From positions 80,335 to 144,334 of the forward strand of contig NZ_BCSM01000005.1 of the NCBI RefSeq assembly GCF_001570865.1: a DNA stretch of 64,000 nt. Direction: 5' to 3'. The stretch comes from Rothia kristinae NBRC 15354. Lineage in GTDB: Bacteria > Actinomycetota > Actinomycetes > Actinomycetales > Micrococcaceae. The notes under the pieces were generated by a model that saw only the letters and a program-made list of their open reading frames with translations, was not told the origin of the DNA and did no database searches. This document shows, in pieces, positions 43,596 through 53,197 of this stretch (position 1 is its first letter; every line of letters starts with the position of its first letter). The translations under genes were made by a program, and so were the position numbers.

Positions 43596-46500
43596 ATGAC
43601 CGAGGCGACGCCGACCACCCCCGGCCCTCTGGGACGCATGGAACTGGCCGTGGGTCTGTACGAACGGCTGATCGATCGGGATCTCGACGCCGCTCTCACG
43701 GCCGCGCCCCACCTGATACCGGTCCGCGAGCGCATCGATCCCGCTGATCTGCCCCACATCCTGGCTCGTCACCTGGGACGTCAGATCAGCGATGCTCTGC
43801 AGCAGCTGCCGGCGGATCAGCGCCGCGAATTCGCCAATCGACTTCTGCGAGTCGTTCCCGATGACACCGGGGGCGCCCAGCTGCCGCCCGAGGCGCAGCT
43901 GCTGACCCAGGTCCTCGAGGAGGATGCGCAGCCGCTGCGTCGTCCCGCGACTCCGCTGTCCGACGTCGCCCTGCTCACCAACGCCCCGGCGGATCCTTCG
44001 CTGCACGCGGAGCTTCGCACGGAGATGCTGAGCTCCGAACGGGTGGATCTGCTGTGCGCCTTCATCAAGCGCAGCGGAACGCGTCTGCTGCGCGACGGGT
44101 TTGAGGACCTGCGACGGCGCGGGGTGCCGCTGCGGGTGCTGACCACTACGTACATCGGTGCGACGGATCGACGGGCCCTGGATGAGCTGGTGCGGGAGTA
44201 CGGGGCGCAGGTGAAGATCAGCTACAACGCCCGGTCCACCCGGCTGCACGCGAAGGCATGGCTGTTCCACCGCGGGACAGGCTTCCACACCGGGTACGTG
44301 GGCAGCTCCAATCTCAGCCGCGATGCCCTGCTGGACGGACTGGAGTGGAATGTCCGCATCTCGCAGACCGCGACCCCGGCCCTGATGGAGAAGTTCTCGG
44401 CCACATTCGACACCTACTGGAATGACCCGGCCTTCGAGGACTATGACCCGGACCGGGACGGCGACCGCCTGGACGCGGAGCTGATGCTGGCCTCCGGTCG
44501 AGGAAGAGCCGACGGTGCGAGCCCGCGACTGTCCGGTTTGGAAGTCCGACCGTACGATTTCCAGCGGACCATGTTGGAGGAGCTGCGCAGCGAGAGGACG
44601 GTCCACGGCCGGCACCGCAATCTGCTGGTCGCTGCCACGGGGACGGGCAAGACCGTCATGGCCGCACTGGATTACCGGGAGCTGTCGGGTGAGGCCCGGC
44701 CTCGGCCCACGCTGCTGTTCCTCGCTCACCGGCGCGAGATCCTGGAGCAGGCGCTGAGCACGTACCGGGATGTTCTCGGCGAAGGCGCCTTCGGTGAGTT
44801 GATGGTGGATGGCCACCAACCGGTCTTCGGGGAGCACGTCTTCGCCTCGGTGCAGTCGATGGGCCGTCCGGAGCAGCTGCGGCGGTGGAACCCGGACCAC
44901 TTCGACATCGTCGTGGTGGACGAGTTCCACCATGCGGAGGCCGCCACCTATCGGAGGATCCTCGATCATCTGACGCCCCGAGAGCTGCTGGGGCTCACCG
45001 CGACGCCGGAGCGCACCGATGGGGTGAACGTCGCGCAGGAGCACTTCGGCGGGCGCATCGCCAGCCAGATGCGGCTGTGGGATGCGCTGGAGCGGGACCT
45101 TCTGGTCCCCTTCCACTACTTCGGGATCTGGGATGACGTGGACCTGTCCCGTCTCTCCTTCCGGCGCGGCGAGTATGAGACCCGACAGCTGGCTTCGGTG
45201 CTGGATCACCATGATGCTCGCGCCCGGAAGGTCATCAACGCGGTCCGGGACCAGGTGACGGATCCGCGCAGGATGCGTGCGCTGGGTTTCTGCGTGTCGG
45301 TGGAGCACGCCCGCTTCATGGCCCAGTGCTTCCGCCGGGCCGGTCTGCCGGCTGTGGCGCTGTCCGGGACCTCTTCCACCTCCGAGCGCGACGACGGGTT
45401 GGCGGCTCTGCGCGCCGGGGAGATCACCTGCATCTTCGCGGTGGATCTGTTCAACGAGGGGCTGGACATCCCGGAGATCGACACGGTGCTGATGCTTCGC
45501 CCCACCCAGTCCGCGACGATCTTCCTGCAGCAGCTCGGGCGGGGGCTGCGTCGGGCGCCGGGCAAGTCGGTGCTCACGGTGCTGGATTTCGTGGGCCATC
45601 AATCGGCGCAGTTCCGCTTCGACCTGAAGCTGCGGGCGCTGACCGGGCTGTCCCGCAGCCGCCTCGTGGCAGGCATCGAGCAGGGCTTCCCGTTCCTGCC
45701 GTCCGGCAGCCAGATCATCCTGGATCGGGTGGCGCAGCAGGAGGTCCTGGCCAACGTCAGGTCGCAGCTGTCCCTGAGCACCCGCGAGCTCGTCGCCGAT
45801 ATCCGCCAGCACACCGATCAGACCGGTGCGGAGAGCTCCCTGCGGGCCTATCTGGAGGGATCGGGACGGACGCTGGCCGATATCTACGGCGCTTCCAGCC
45901 GCAGCATGCGCGGGGAGCAGCGACCCGCCTGCTGGTCTGCGCTGGAGGTGTGGGCTCGGCCGGATGACGCTCTCCCACCGCTGTCCGCAGAATACGATCT
46001 GCTCCGGAGGATCCGGGGGCTGACGCATGTGGATGACCCGGAGCGGATCCGCGCCTACAGACGCCTGCTGGACCCCGCTCTGGATCCCCGGGTGCGGGCG
46101 GAGGATCCCTTCGCGCCGATGCTGTACTTCTCCTTCTGGCCTCAGGGCGCCCCGGAGGGCATGACTGAGGCGCTGCAGCGGCTGGCGAGATCCGTCCACG
46201 TGAGGCGTGAGCTGCTCCAGCTGCTGGACGTGTGCGAGACCGAGACGCGCGCGCTGCCGGAGAGGCTCAACGGGCCGCTGGAGAGCAGTCCGCTGCGCAG
46301 CCATGCCCGATATTCGAGGGATGAGCTCGCCGCCGCGCTGGGATTGGGCACGCGGACGAAGGGGACCCCGGGGTCACTGGTCTCCGGAGTCCGATGGTTT
46401 CCCGAGGCGCGGGTGGACCTGCTGCTGGTGACCCTGCGCAAATCGGAGGCGCAGTTCTCCCCGAGCACCCTCTATAGGGACTATGCGGTGGATGAGTCGC

Positions 46501-46760
46501 TGTTCCACTGGGAGTCCCAGAGCTCCACCGCCGCGGGCAGTCCCACCGGACTCAGGTATCGGACGCATGAGCAGAGAGGGTCCCAGGTGCTGCTGTGCGT
46601 GCGGGAGGCCACCGCCGGGGATATCGGCACGGAGCCGTTCACCTGCCTGGGGACGGTGCGGTATCGGGAGCATCAGGGGGAGAAGCCCATGCGGATTCTG
46701 TGGGAGCTGGACCGTCCGATGCCCCCGGAGCTCTTGGCCCACGCCCGGGCCGTCGCCTGA
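43596..46760 (+). CDS. SF2 DEAD/DEAH helicase with N-terminal PLD nuclease-like domain and C-terminal DUF3427
   Basis: A 1054-residue multidomain protein. A PLD-like domain at ~100-270 carries one HxK motif (STRLHAKAWLFH) and GYVGSSNLSRDAL. The helicase core spans ~320-700: LVAATGTGKTVMAAL (motif I), VVVDEFHHAEA (II), GLTATPERTDG (III), IFAVDLFNEGLDIP (V) and QQLGRGLRRAPGK (VI). The C-terminal DUF3427 region (~750-1054) includes YSRDELAAALG and SGVRWFPEARVDLLLVTL. This architecture is frequent in bacterial defence and accessory islands, where it is thought to act on foreign or damaged nucleic acid. The ATG follows AGGAAAGCGAGG. The gene is bracketed by repeats B1 and B2 and is less GC-rich than lhr. 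Confidence 0.9.
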   Translation: MTEATPTTPGPLGRMELAVGLYERLIDRDLDAALTAAPHLIPVRERIDPADLPHILARHLGRQISDALQQLPADQRREFANRLLRVVPDDTGGAQLPPEAQLLTQVLEEDAQPLRRPATPLSDVALLTNAPADPSLHAELRTEMLSSERVDLLCAFIKRSGTRLLRDGFEDLRRRGVPLRVLTTTYIGATDRRALDELVREYGAQVKISYNARSTRLHAKAWLFHRGTGFHTGYVGSSNLSRDALLDGLEWNVRISQTATPALMEKFSATFDTYWNDPAFEDYDPDRDGDRLDAELMLASGRGRADGASPRLSGLEVRPYDFQRTMLEELRSERTVHGRHRNLLVAATGTGKTVMAALDYRELSGEARPRPTLLFLAHRREILEQALSTYRDVLGEGAFGELMVDGHQPVFGEHVFASVQSMGRPEQLRRWNPDHFDIVVVDEFHHAEAATYRRILDHLTPRELLGLTATPERTDGVNVAQEHFGGRIASQMRLWDALERDLLVPFHYFGIWDDVDLSRLSFRRGEYETRQLASVLDHHDARARKVINAVRDQVTDPRRMRALGFCVSVEHARFMAQCFRRAGLPAVALSGTSSTSERDDGLAALRAGEITCIFAVDLFNEGLDIPEIDTVLMLRPTQSATIFLQQLGRGLRRAPGKSVLTVLDFVGHQSAQFRFDLKLRALTGLSRSRLVAGIEQGFPFLPSGSQIILDRVAQQEVLANVRSQLSLSTRELVADIRQHTDQTGAESSLRAYLEGSGRTLADIYGASSRSMRGEQRPACWSALEVWARPDDALPPLSAEYDLLRRIRGLTHVDDPERIRAYRRLLDPALDPRVRAEDPFAPMLYFSFWPQGAPEGMTEALQRLARSVHVRRELLQLLDVCETETRALPERLNGPLESSPLRSHARYSRDELAAALGLGTRTKGTPGSLVSGVRWFPEARVDLLLVTLRKSEAQFSPSTLYRDYAVDESLFHWESQSSTAAGSPTGLRYRTHEQRGSQVLLCVREATAGDIGTEPFTCLGTVRYREHQGEKPMRILWELDRPMPPELLAHARAVA

Positions 46761-46770
46761 GATGGGACGT

Positions 46771-46856
46771 GGACCGGATCGTGCATCGGGGGCCGGATCA
46801 TCCGGTCCGGGGAGCACGATCCGGTCCGCGGGCGGGGTGGGCACACGATCCGGTCC
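46771..46856. repeat. Family B palindromic element, copy B2
   Basis: GGACCGGATCGTGC (46771-46784), core CCGGATCATCCGG (46793-46805), inverted arm GCACGATCCGGTCC (46814-46827) and an additional inverted arm CACGATCCGGTCC (46844-46856). It starts 11 bp after the helicase stop codon and precedes the converging lhr stop, so it could also act as a bidirectional terminator. Confidence 0.88.
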
Positions 46857-46882
46857 GGGAGTGGCGGATCGGCCCCGCCGTC

Positions 46883-49800
46883 TCACCGCCGGATCCGCAG
46901 GCCCTTCGGTGTCGAGTCGAAGCCCGCGGCCATCAGGGCCTCGCGCAGCGCGGTGATGGGGTCGGGGGAGCCGTCCTCGGCCGGGGCGCCGCGCTCCAGC
47001 ACGGAGACGCCGTTGACCTTCTCCACCACCAGCTTCTGCGCGGCCCCGGCCCGCACGGCGTCGGCCACCGCGGGTGCGGCCAGCTCCAGGTCGAGTACGC
47101 GAGTGGTGAAGGCCAGCAGGGTCTTGCCGCCGCGCTCCACGTACAGCACCGGGCGGCCGTCCACCAGCACCACCAGGGCCCCGGCCTTCCGGCCCGGGCG
47201 CGCCTGGGACGTCTTCGCCCCCGCCGACGCCGCGCCGTCCGGCCCCGAGACCGCGCCGTCCCGCCCCGACGCCGCGCCGCCCCCGGCAAAGGCGCCCTCA
47301 GGACCCGACCCCCGGCTCCCGCCGCTCACCCCGCGCAGCAGCGACTCCCCGGGGATCGGATCCGGCCAGGACAGCGCCGCACCGTACGGCTGGGCGGGAT
47401 CCGTGGCGGCCAGCACCAGCACCTGCGGAGTGCGCTCGGAGGCGCCGGAGGCCTCCAGCTGCTCGTCGATCTCCGCCGCGCGCAGCAGATCCACGGTGGC
47501 CGGGGCGGCGAACTGCGCGCCGCCCAGCCCCTCGATGAAGTAGCCGCGGCGGGCCTCGCCCTGATCCTCCTGGGCCGTGAGGATCTGGTACACCGCCGCG
47601 AAGCCGCCCGGGGAATCCTCCTGCTGCACCGCGCCTCGGGTCAGCACCCCGTACCGGTCCAGCATCAGCTGCGCCAGGGCGACGGCGCGCACCGTCGGCT
47701 CCAGGGGCTCCTCGGACAGGTACGAGCTCACCCGGGACCACCGCCCGGACAGCTCCCGCTCCCGCTGCGGACTCAGCGCGGACATCTCAGCCGCGCCGCC
47801 GCCGGGACCACCGCCAGCCACGCCGAGACCCCAGCCGCCGACGCCGCCGTCGGACCCGGCACCTGACCCGTCGGCCCCCAGCCCATCAGAACCCAGCCCA
47901 CCGGAGCTGAGACCGGCACCGGCCCGACCGGGAGCCGCCAGCCCCGCATACCGCCCAGGACGCGCCCCCTGTGCCCGCGAGATCCGCCCGGCCCCGCGTC
48001 GACCCAGGGACCGGGAGCGGGCCGAGCCCCGGGGTCGGGCGTGCGCCGTCTTTCCGCCATCGAGGAAAGCTCGCAGCGCGGCCATCCCGTCGTTGGTCAC
48101 CAGCCCGGCCCACACCAGCTCCCACAGCCCATCCCCGGCGGTCCCGAGGGACAGCCCCGCGCGGGCGGCGATGCGCGGCAGGAAATCTGCGCCCTCGCCC
48201 ATCGCCGCGTACACGGTGCGGGCATCGGCGCTCAGCCGATCCAGCGGGATCGCGGGCCGCTCCGGCACGGTCAGATCCGCGGATTCGGCCAGGTGCAGAC
48301 TCACCCAGCCGTCCTGCCCGGGCACGGTCCCGGCCCCGGTCCACAGCACCTGCCCCGAGGCCAGCAGCTCATCCAGCATCCGCGGGGCGTAGCCGCGCAC
48401 CCGGGCCGGCAGCACCAGGGTCTCCAGGGCGGAGGCGGGCACCGCGGTCCCGGCCAGCTGGTCGATCACCGTGAGCAGCCCGTCCTCATCCGCGACCCGC
48501 GGATCCTGCTCGGCACCCCGAGCCCACACGTGCTGCCAGGCGGGCAGGAAGCGGGCGTAGGTCGCGGCGTCCACCGGCTCGATCTGCGCGCGCAGTGCGG
48601 CCAGGGAGCGGCGTCGCAGCGTGCGCAGCACCCCGGCGTCGCACCATTCCTCGCCCGGATCCCGCGGGTCCAGGCCGCGGGCCGACAGCAGCTCGGCGGG
48701 CAGGAAGCGCCCGGTCGCCACCCGCCGGTCCGCGGCCAGGCGCCGCAGCACCGTCTCGACGACGGCCCGCCCCAGCCCCAGGGCCGCCGCGGCCTGCCCG
48801 GTGGTGAAGGGGCCGTGGGTGCGGGCGTACCGGGAGACCAGATCCCCCAGCGGGTCCGTGACCGGTTCGATGAAGGCCGCCGGCACCCCCATCGGCAGGG
48901 GCACCCCCAGCCCGTCGCGCAGGCGGGCGGCGTCCTCCACGGCCGCGATCCGCTCGATCCCGCCGGTGCGCACCCGGAAGGCCCGGTGGGCCCGCACCAG
49001 CCGATCCGCCCACTCCGCGACGACGCCGAGGTCGGCCGTCTCGTTCTCCGCGGCGTCGTCCGCGCCCGCAGCGTCCTCCGCGGCACCGTCCGCGCCCAGA
49101 CCGCGGCCCGACGCCGAGCCGGGTCCCGCGGCGACGGCCCCCGCGGCCTCCTCCGGGCGCAGCCGGGCCGCGGCCTCCTCGGGGCTGAGCGGGCCCAACA
49201 GGCGCAGCAGGTCCGCCAATCCCTCCGCCCCGCGCAGGCGCCGGTCCGGGGCCAGGCGCTGCAGCTGGGCCTCGGTGCGCTCGATGATCTGCGCGTCCAG
49301 CAGCTCCCGCAGCTCCTCCTGCCCCAGCAGCTGGGCCAGCAGGGAGGGGTCCAGGGACAGGGCCGCGGCCCGCCGCTCGGCCAGGGGCGCGTCCGTGTTG
49401 TAGAGGAACTGCCCGACGTACCCGAACAGCAGGGTCTTGGCGAAGGGGGAGGGCTCCGGGGTCTCCAGCTCCCGGACCGTGATCCGCCGGGCCGCGATGT
49501 GCTCGTGCAGCCGGCGCAGGGCGGGCAGGTCATAGACGTCCTGGAGGCATTCGCGCACGGTCTCCAGGATGATCGGGAAGTCCGGGTGCTTCCGGGCGAC
49601 GTCCAGCAGCTGCGCGGAGCGCTGCCGCTGCTGCCACAGGGGGGTGCGCCGCCCCGGGTCCCGGCGGGGCAGCAGCAGGGCCCGCGCGGCGCACTCGCGG
49701 AAGCGGGCGGCGAACAGCGCGGAGGAGCCCACCTGCTCGGTCACGATCCGCTCGATCTCCTCCGCGTCGAAGGCGAACAGCTCCGCCCCCGGCGGGGTGT

Positions 49801-52387
49801 CCTCCATCGCGGGGATGCGCAGCACGATGCCGTCGTCGGCGGCCATCGCGGAGCCGTCCAGGCCCCAGCGCTGCTCGATGCGCGCCCCCACGGCCAGGGC
49901 CCACGGCCCGTGCACGGGCATCCCGTAGGGCGAGTGCAGGATCACCCGCCAGTCCCCGAGCTCGTCCCGGAACCGCTCCACCACCAGGGTCTTCTCGCTG
50001 GGCACCTGCCCCGTCGCCTCGGTCTGCTCCCGCACGTAGGCCAGGAGGTTGTCCGCCGCCCACTCGTCCAGCCCGGCCTCGCGCAGGCGCGTGCGGGCGG
50101 CGTCGTCCTGCCCCGTCTCCAGGCGGGAGGCCAGCTCTCGGGTGAATCCGCCCACGGCCTCGCCGAGGTCCACCGGGCGCCCGGGCCCGTCTCCGTGCCA
50201 GAACGGCAGCTTGCCGACCTGCCCCGGGGCGGGGGTGACGCTGACCCGGTCGTGCGTGATCTCCTCGATCCGCCAGCTCGTGGCCCCCAGGGCGATGACG
50301 TCCCCGGCGCGGGACTCATAGACCATCTCCTCGTCCAGCTCGCCCACCCGCTTGGGCCCGGTCTGCTCGTCCCCGCCGACGATGAACACCGGGTACAGGC
50401 CGCGGTCCGGGATGGTGCCGCCGGAGGTCACCGCGATCCGCTGGGCCCCGGGGCGCGGTTCCAGGACCCCGCCGTCGCGATCCCAGATCAGGCGCGGACG
50501 CAGCTCGGCGAACTCATCCGAGGGGTACTTCCCGGCCAGCAGGTCCAGTACGGCGTCGAAGGCGGAGCGGGGCAGAGCCGCGAAGGGCGCGGTGCGCCGC
50601 AGCGCCTCGAACCAGGCCTCGACGTCGATGGGCCCCAGCGCCGCGGCGGCCACCGTCTGCTGGGCGAGCACGTCCAGGGGGTTGGCGGGCACATGCAGCT
50701 TCTCGATGGCCCCGGCGCGCATCCGCTCCACGGTCACGGCGGCGTCGCGCAGGTCCCCGCGGTGCTTGGGGTAGAGCACGGCCCGGGAGGTCTCGCCCAC
50801 CTGGTGCCCGGCCCGGCCCACCCGCTGCAGCCCGGAGGCCACGCTCGGCGGGGACTCCACCTGGATCACCAGGTCCACCGCGCCCATGTCGATGCCCAGC
50901 TCCAGGGAGGAGGTCGCGACGACGCAGCGCAGCGCCCCGGTCTTCAGGGCGTCCTCGATCAGCGCGCGCTGGTCCTTGGACACGGAGCCGTGGTGGGCGC
51001 GGGCCAGCTCGGGCGCCGCGGTGCCGCTGGTCAGGTGGTTCACGGCCGGCGGCGCGTAGGGCATCTCGGCTGCGGCATCGGCATCGGGTACGGGCCCGCC
51101 CGACGCCGCGGCCGAAACTGTGCCCGACGCCCCGCCCGACGACGCGGCGGCGCGGGCCTCCCCGGCGCCCATCCGCTGCTCCCGGATCCCGGCCCCGGCC
51201 GATCCGCGTCGGCCGGGGGTCTGCTCCGGGTCCAGCAGCCCGCGCTGGACCTGCCGGAAGGCGTGGACCTCGTTCAGCCGCGAGGTCAGGCGCTCGGCCA
51301 GGCCGCGGGAGTTGGCGAAGACGATGGTGGAGCGGTGCGCCTCCACGAGGTCCACGATCCGCTCCTCCACGTGCGGCCAGATGGAGGCGACCACCTCGTG
51401 CACCGGCTCCGGCGGCAGGGGCTTCGGAGCGGCGTCGTCGTGCGGCGGCCCGGCCAGCGGGGAGGCGAGGTCCAGGCCGAGGGCGTCCTCCAGTGTCGCG
51501 GTGCCGCTGGCGGCGGAGCCCCGGTCGATGCCGGTGCGCACGCGCGGCTGCTCCCGCGGCACCGGCACCGTCAGGTTGGACATGTCCGGCACGGGCACGG
51601 AGACGGTGAGGTCCCAGGTCTTGGCGGCCTCGGGGCGCACCACGGTGACGGGGGTCGTGCCGCCGAGGAAGCGGGCGACCGTCTCCACGGGCTCCACGGT
51701 GGCGGACAGGCCGATCCGCTGGGCGGGGTGGGGCAGGATCTGGTTCAGGCGCTCCAGGGTCACGGCCAGGTGGGCGCCGCGCTTGGTCCCGGCCACCGCG
51801 TGCACCTCGTCCACGATCACGGTGTGCACCAGGGTGAGGCTGGACCGCGCCTTCGAGGTGAGCATGAGATAGAGGGATTCCGGGGTGGTGATGAGGATGT
51901 CCGGCGGGTTCGACAGCAGGGCCCGACGCTCGGCGGCGGGGGTGTCCCCGGAGCGCACCCCCACCGAGATCTCCCGCGGCTCGGTGCCCTGGAAGCGCGC
52001 GGTCTGGGTGATGCCGACCAGCGGGGCGCGCAGGTTGCGCTCCACGTCCACCCCGAGGGCCTTCAGGGGCGAGATGTAGAGGACCTGGGTGGCGTTCGTC
52101 CGGCGCTTCCCGGTGCGCCCGGCATCCCCGCCGTGACGTGCGGGCGTCGCGGCTTCGGCGTCGTCCGCGCCCCCGCCCGAGGCGCCGCCCCCGCCCAGCA
52201 GCAGCCGATCCAGGGCCCAGAGGAAGGCCGCGAGGGTCTTGCCGGAGCCAGTGGGGGCGACGACGAGCGCGTGCCGACCCTGCGCGATGGCCTCCCAGGC
52301 GCCCTCCTGCGCGGCGGTGGGCGCCCCGAAGGCCCCGGCGAACCAGTCGCGGGTCGCGGGCGTGAAGCGGTCCAGGGCGTGCGGCAT
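46883..52387 (-). CDS. lhr: Lhr-type ATP-dependent DNA helicase
   Basis: An 1834-residue 3'-5' SF2 helicase of the Lhr (long helicase-related) family, involved in DNA repair. Core motifs are ALVVAPTGSGKTLAAFLWAL (I), VDEVHAVAG (II), GLSATVEP (III), TSSLELGIDMG (V) and QRVGRAGHQVG (VI), followed by the winged-helix/Lhr-core (FWHGDGPGRP) and the long C-terminal domain (VLAATDPAQPYGAALSWP, FTTRVLDLELA). It is longer than typical actinobacterial Lhr because of low-complexity inserts near residues 405-470 and 1430-1540 (Gly/Ala/Ser-rich). The ATG at 52387 has GGGGAC just upstream; ATG 52396 would add three residues. It is divergent from the nitroreductase gene. Confidence 0.94.
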   Translation of the reverse strand: MPHALDRFTPATRDWFAGAFGAPTAAQEGAWEAIAQGRHALVVAPTGSGKTLAAFLWALDRLLLGGGGASGGGADDAEAATPARHGGDAGRTGKRRTNATQVLYISPLKALGVDVERNLRAPLVGITQTARFQGTEPREISVGVRSGDTPAAERRALLSNPPDILITTPESLYLMLTSKARSSLTLVHTVIVDEVHAVAGTKRGAHLAVTLERLNQILPHPAQRIGLSATVEPVETVARFLGGTTPVTVVRPEAAKTWDLTVSVPVPDMSNLTVPVPREQPRVRTGIDRGSAASGTATLEDALGLDLASPLAGPPHDDAAPKPLPPEPVHEVVASIWPHVEERIVDLVEAHRSTIVFANSRGLAERLTSRLNEVHAFRQVQRGLLDPEQTPGRRGSAGAGIREQRMGAGEARAAASSGGASGTVSAAASGGPVPDADAAAEMPYAPPAVNHLTSGTAAPELARAHHGSVSKDQRALIEDALKTGALRCVVATSSLELGIDMGAVDLVIQVESPPSVASGLQRVGRAGHQVGETSRAVLYPKHRGDLRDAAVTVERMRAGAIEKLHVPANPLDVLAQQTVAAAALGPIDVEAWFEALRRTAPFAALPRSAFDAVLDLLAGKYPSDEFAELRPRLIWDRDGGVLEPRPGAQRIAVTSGGTIPDRGLYPVFIVGGDEQTGPKRVGELDEEMVYESRAGDVIALGATSWRIEEITHDRVSVTPAPGQVGKLPFWHGDGPGRPVDLGEAVGGFTRELASRLETGQDDAARTRLREAGLDEWAADNLLAYVREQTEATGQVPSEKTLVVERFRDELGDWRVILHSPYGMPVHGPWALAVGARIEQRWGLDGSAMAADDGIVLRIPAMEDTPPGAELFAFDAEEIERIVTEQVGSSALFAARFRECAARALLLPRRDPGRRTPLWQQRQRSAQLLDVARKHPDFPIILETVRECLQDVYDLPALRRLHEHIAARRITVRELETPEPSPFAKTLLFGYVGQFLYNTDAPLAERRAAALSLDPSLLAQLLGQEELRELLDAQIIERTEAQLQRLAPDRRLRGAEGLADLLRLLGPLSPEEAAARLRPEEAAGAVAAGPGSASGRGLGADGAAEDAAGADDAAENETADLGVVAEWADRLVRAHRAFRVRTGGIERIAAVEDAARLRDGLGVPLPMGVPAAFIEPVTDPLGDLVSRYARTHGPFTTGQAAAALGLGRAVVETVLRRLAADRRVATGRFLPAELLSARGLDPRDPGEEWCDAGVLRTLRRRSLAALRAQIEPVDAATYARFLPAWQHVWARGAEQDPRVADEDGLLTVIDQLAGTAVPASALETLVLPARVRGYAPRMLDELLASGQVLWTGAGTVPGQDGWVSLHLAESADLTVPERPAIPLDRLSADARTVYAAMGEGADFLPRIAARAGLSLGTAGDGLWELVWAGLVTNDGMAALRAFLDGGKTAHARPRGSARSRSLGRRGAGRISRAQGARPGRYAGLAAPGRAGAGLSSGGLGSDGLGADGSGAGSDGGVGGWGLGVAGGGPGGGAAEMSALSPQRERELSGRWSRVSSYLSEEPLEPTVRAVALAQLMLDRYGVLTRGAVQQEDSPGGFAAVYQILTAQEDQGEARRGYFIEGLGGAQFAAPATVDLLRAAEIDEQLEASGASERTPQVLVLAATDPAQPYGAALSWPDPIPGESLLRGVSGGSRGSGPEGAFAGGGAASGRDGAVSGPDGAASAGAKTSQARPGRKAGALVVLVDGRPVLYVERGGKTLLAFTTRVLDLELAAPAVADAVRAGAAQKLVVEKVNGVSVLERGAPAEDGSPDPITALREALMAAGFDSTPKGLRIRR

Positions 52388-52547
52388 GGTCCCCATTGTG
52401 CCGCCCCCGACTGACAGGCCGAACGGCCATGCTGTCTGAGCAACCCCGTCGCACCCCGGAATAGCCCGGCGAAGCATAAGGTTTACACGTGAAGTGAATC
52501 CGGTGCGCGGTGATCGCCGCGCCGCCCCCCCAGCCTCAGGAGCCCCC

Positions 52548-53150
52548 ATGACCGATGTCGCCGCCGTCGCCCAGCTGTCCGAGGAGGACCTGCACCGTCT
52601 GTTCGAGGCCCGCACCGTCAGCGCCTTCGAGGACGCCGAGGTCACCGAAGACCAGCGTCGGGCCATCTATGAGCTGACGAAGATGGGTCCCACCGCCTTC
52701 AACTCCCAGCCCCTGCGCATCGTCTGGGTGTCTCAGGGTGAGGCCCGCGACCGTCTGGTCTCCCACATGATGCCCGGCAACCAGCCCAAGACCGCGGCCG
52801 CGCCGATGACCGCGATCCTCGCCGTGGACGAGACCTGGCACCACAAATTCGATCGCTTCCTGCCGGCCCGCCCCCAGATGGGGCAGATGTACCGGGAGGA
52901 TGAGGAGCTGGCGCAGGAGACCGGACGCTCCAACGCCTTCATACAGGTCGGGTACTTCGTGATGGCCGTGCGGGCCGTCGGCCTGGCCGCGGGTCCCATG
53001 ACTGGGTTCGATGCCGCCGGTCTGGACGCGGATCTGCTCGCGGGTACCGGGCTGAAGTCGCTGGTGGTCGTCAACATCGGCCGCGGCAAGGACCCTGAGT
53101 ACGGCAGGGGACCCCGGTACTCCTATGACGATGCCACGCTGACCCTGTGA
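52548..53150 (+). CDS. Nitroreductase-fold malonic semialdehyde reductase (RutE/HadB-like)
   Basis: A 200-residue FMN-dependent oxidoreductase. The flavin-binding N-terminus is shown by LFEARTVSAFEDAEVTEDQ and MGPTAFNSQPLRIVWV; the C-terminal portion has AFIQVGYFVMAVRAVGLAAGPMTGFD and SLVVVNIGRGKDP. Length and the TAFNSQPLR motif match the RutE/malonic-semialdehyde-reductase-like group. Substrate is inferred; no rut genes are nearby. The ATG follows AGGAG. Its final codons run into an 8-bp tandem repeat (TGACCCTG units) that contains the stop codon, so repeat-number changes would alter the C-terminus. Confidence 0.88.
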   Translation: MTDVAAVAQLSEEDLHRLFEARTVSAFEDAEVTEDQRRAIYELTKMGPTAFNSQPLRIVWVSQGEARDRLVSHMMPGNQPKTAAAPMTAILAVDETWHHKFDRFLPARPQMGQMYREDEELAQETGRSNAFIQVGYFVMAVRAVGLAAGPMTGFDAAGLDADLLAGTGLKSLVVVNIGRGKDPEYGRGPRYSYDDATLTL

Positions 53151-53177
53151 CCCTGTGACCCTGTGACCCTGTGACCC
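53140..53177. repeat. Tandem 8-mer TGACCCTG, 4.75 copies, straddling a stop codon
   Basis: Perfect head-to-tail units start inside the last codons of the nitroreductase gene and run 27 bp past its TGA. Unit length is not a multiple of three. Confidence 0.95.
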
Positions 53178-53197
53178 GCGGGTGCCGCGCGCCGCGC

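Noticed and set aside
48041..52414. 1457-codon open frame on the plus strand opposite lhr
   Set aside because: Pro/Gly/Arg/Gln/His-rich translation with no motif, an antisense shadow of a clearly real GC-rich gene.
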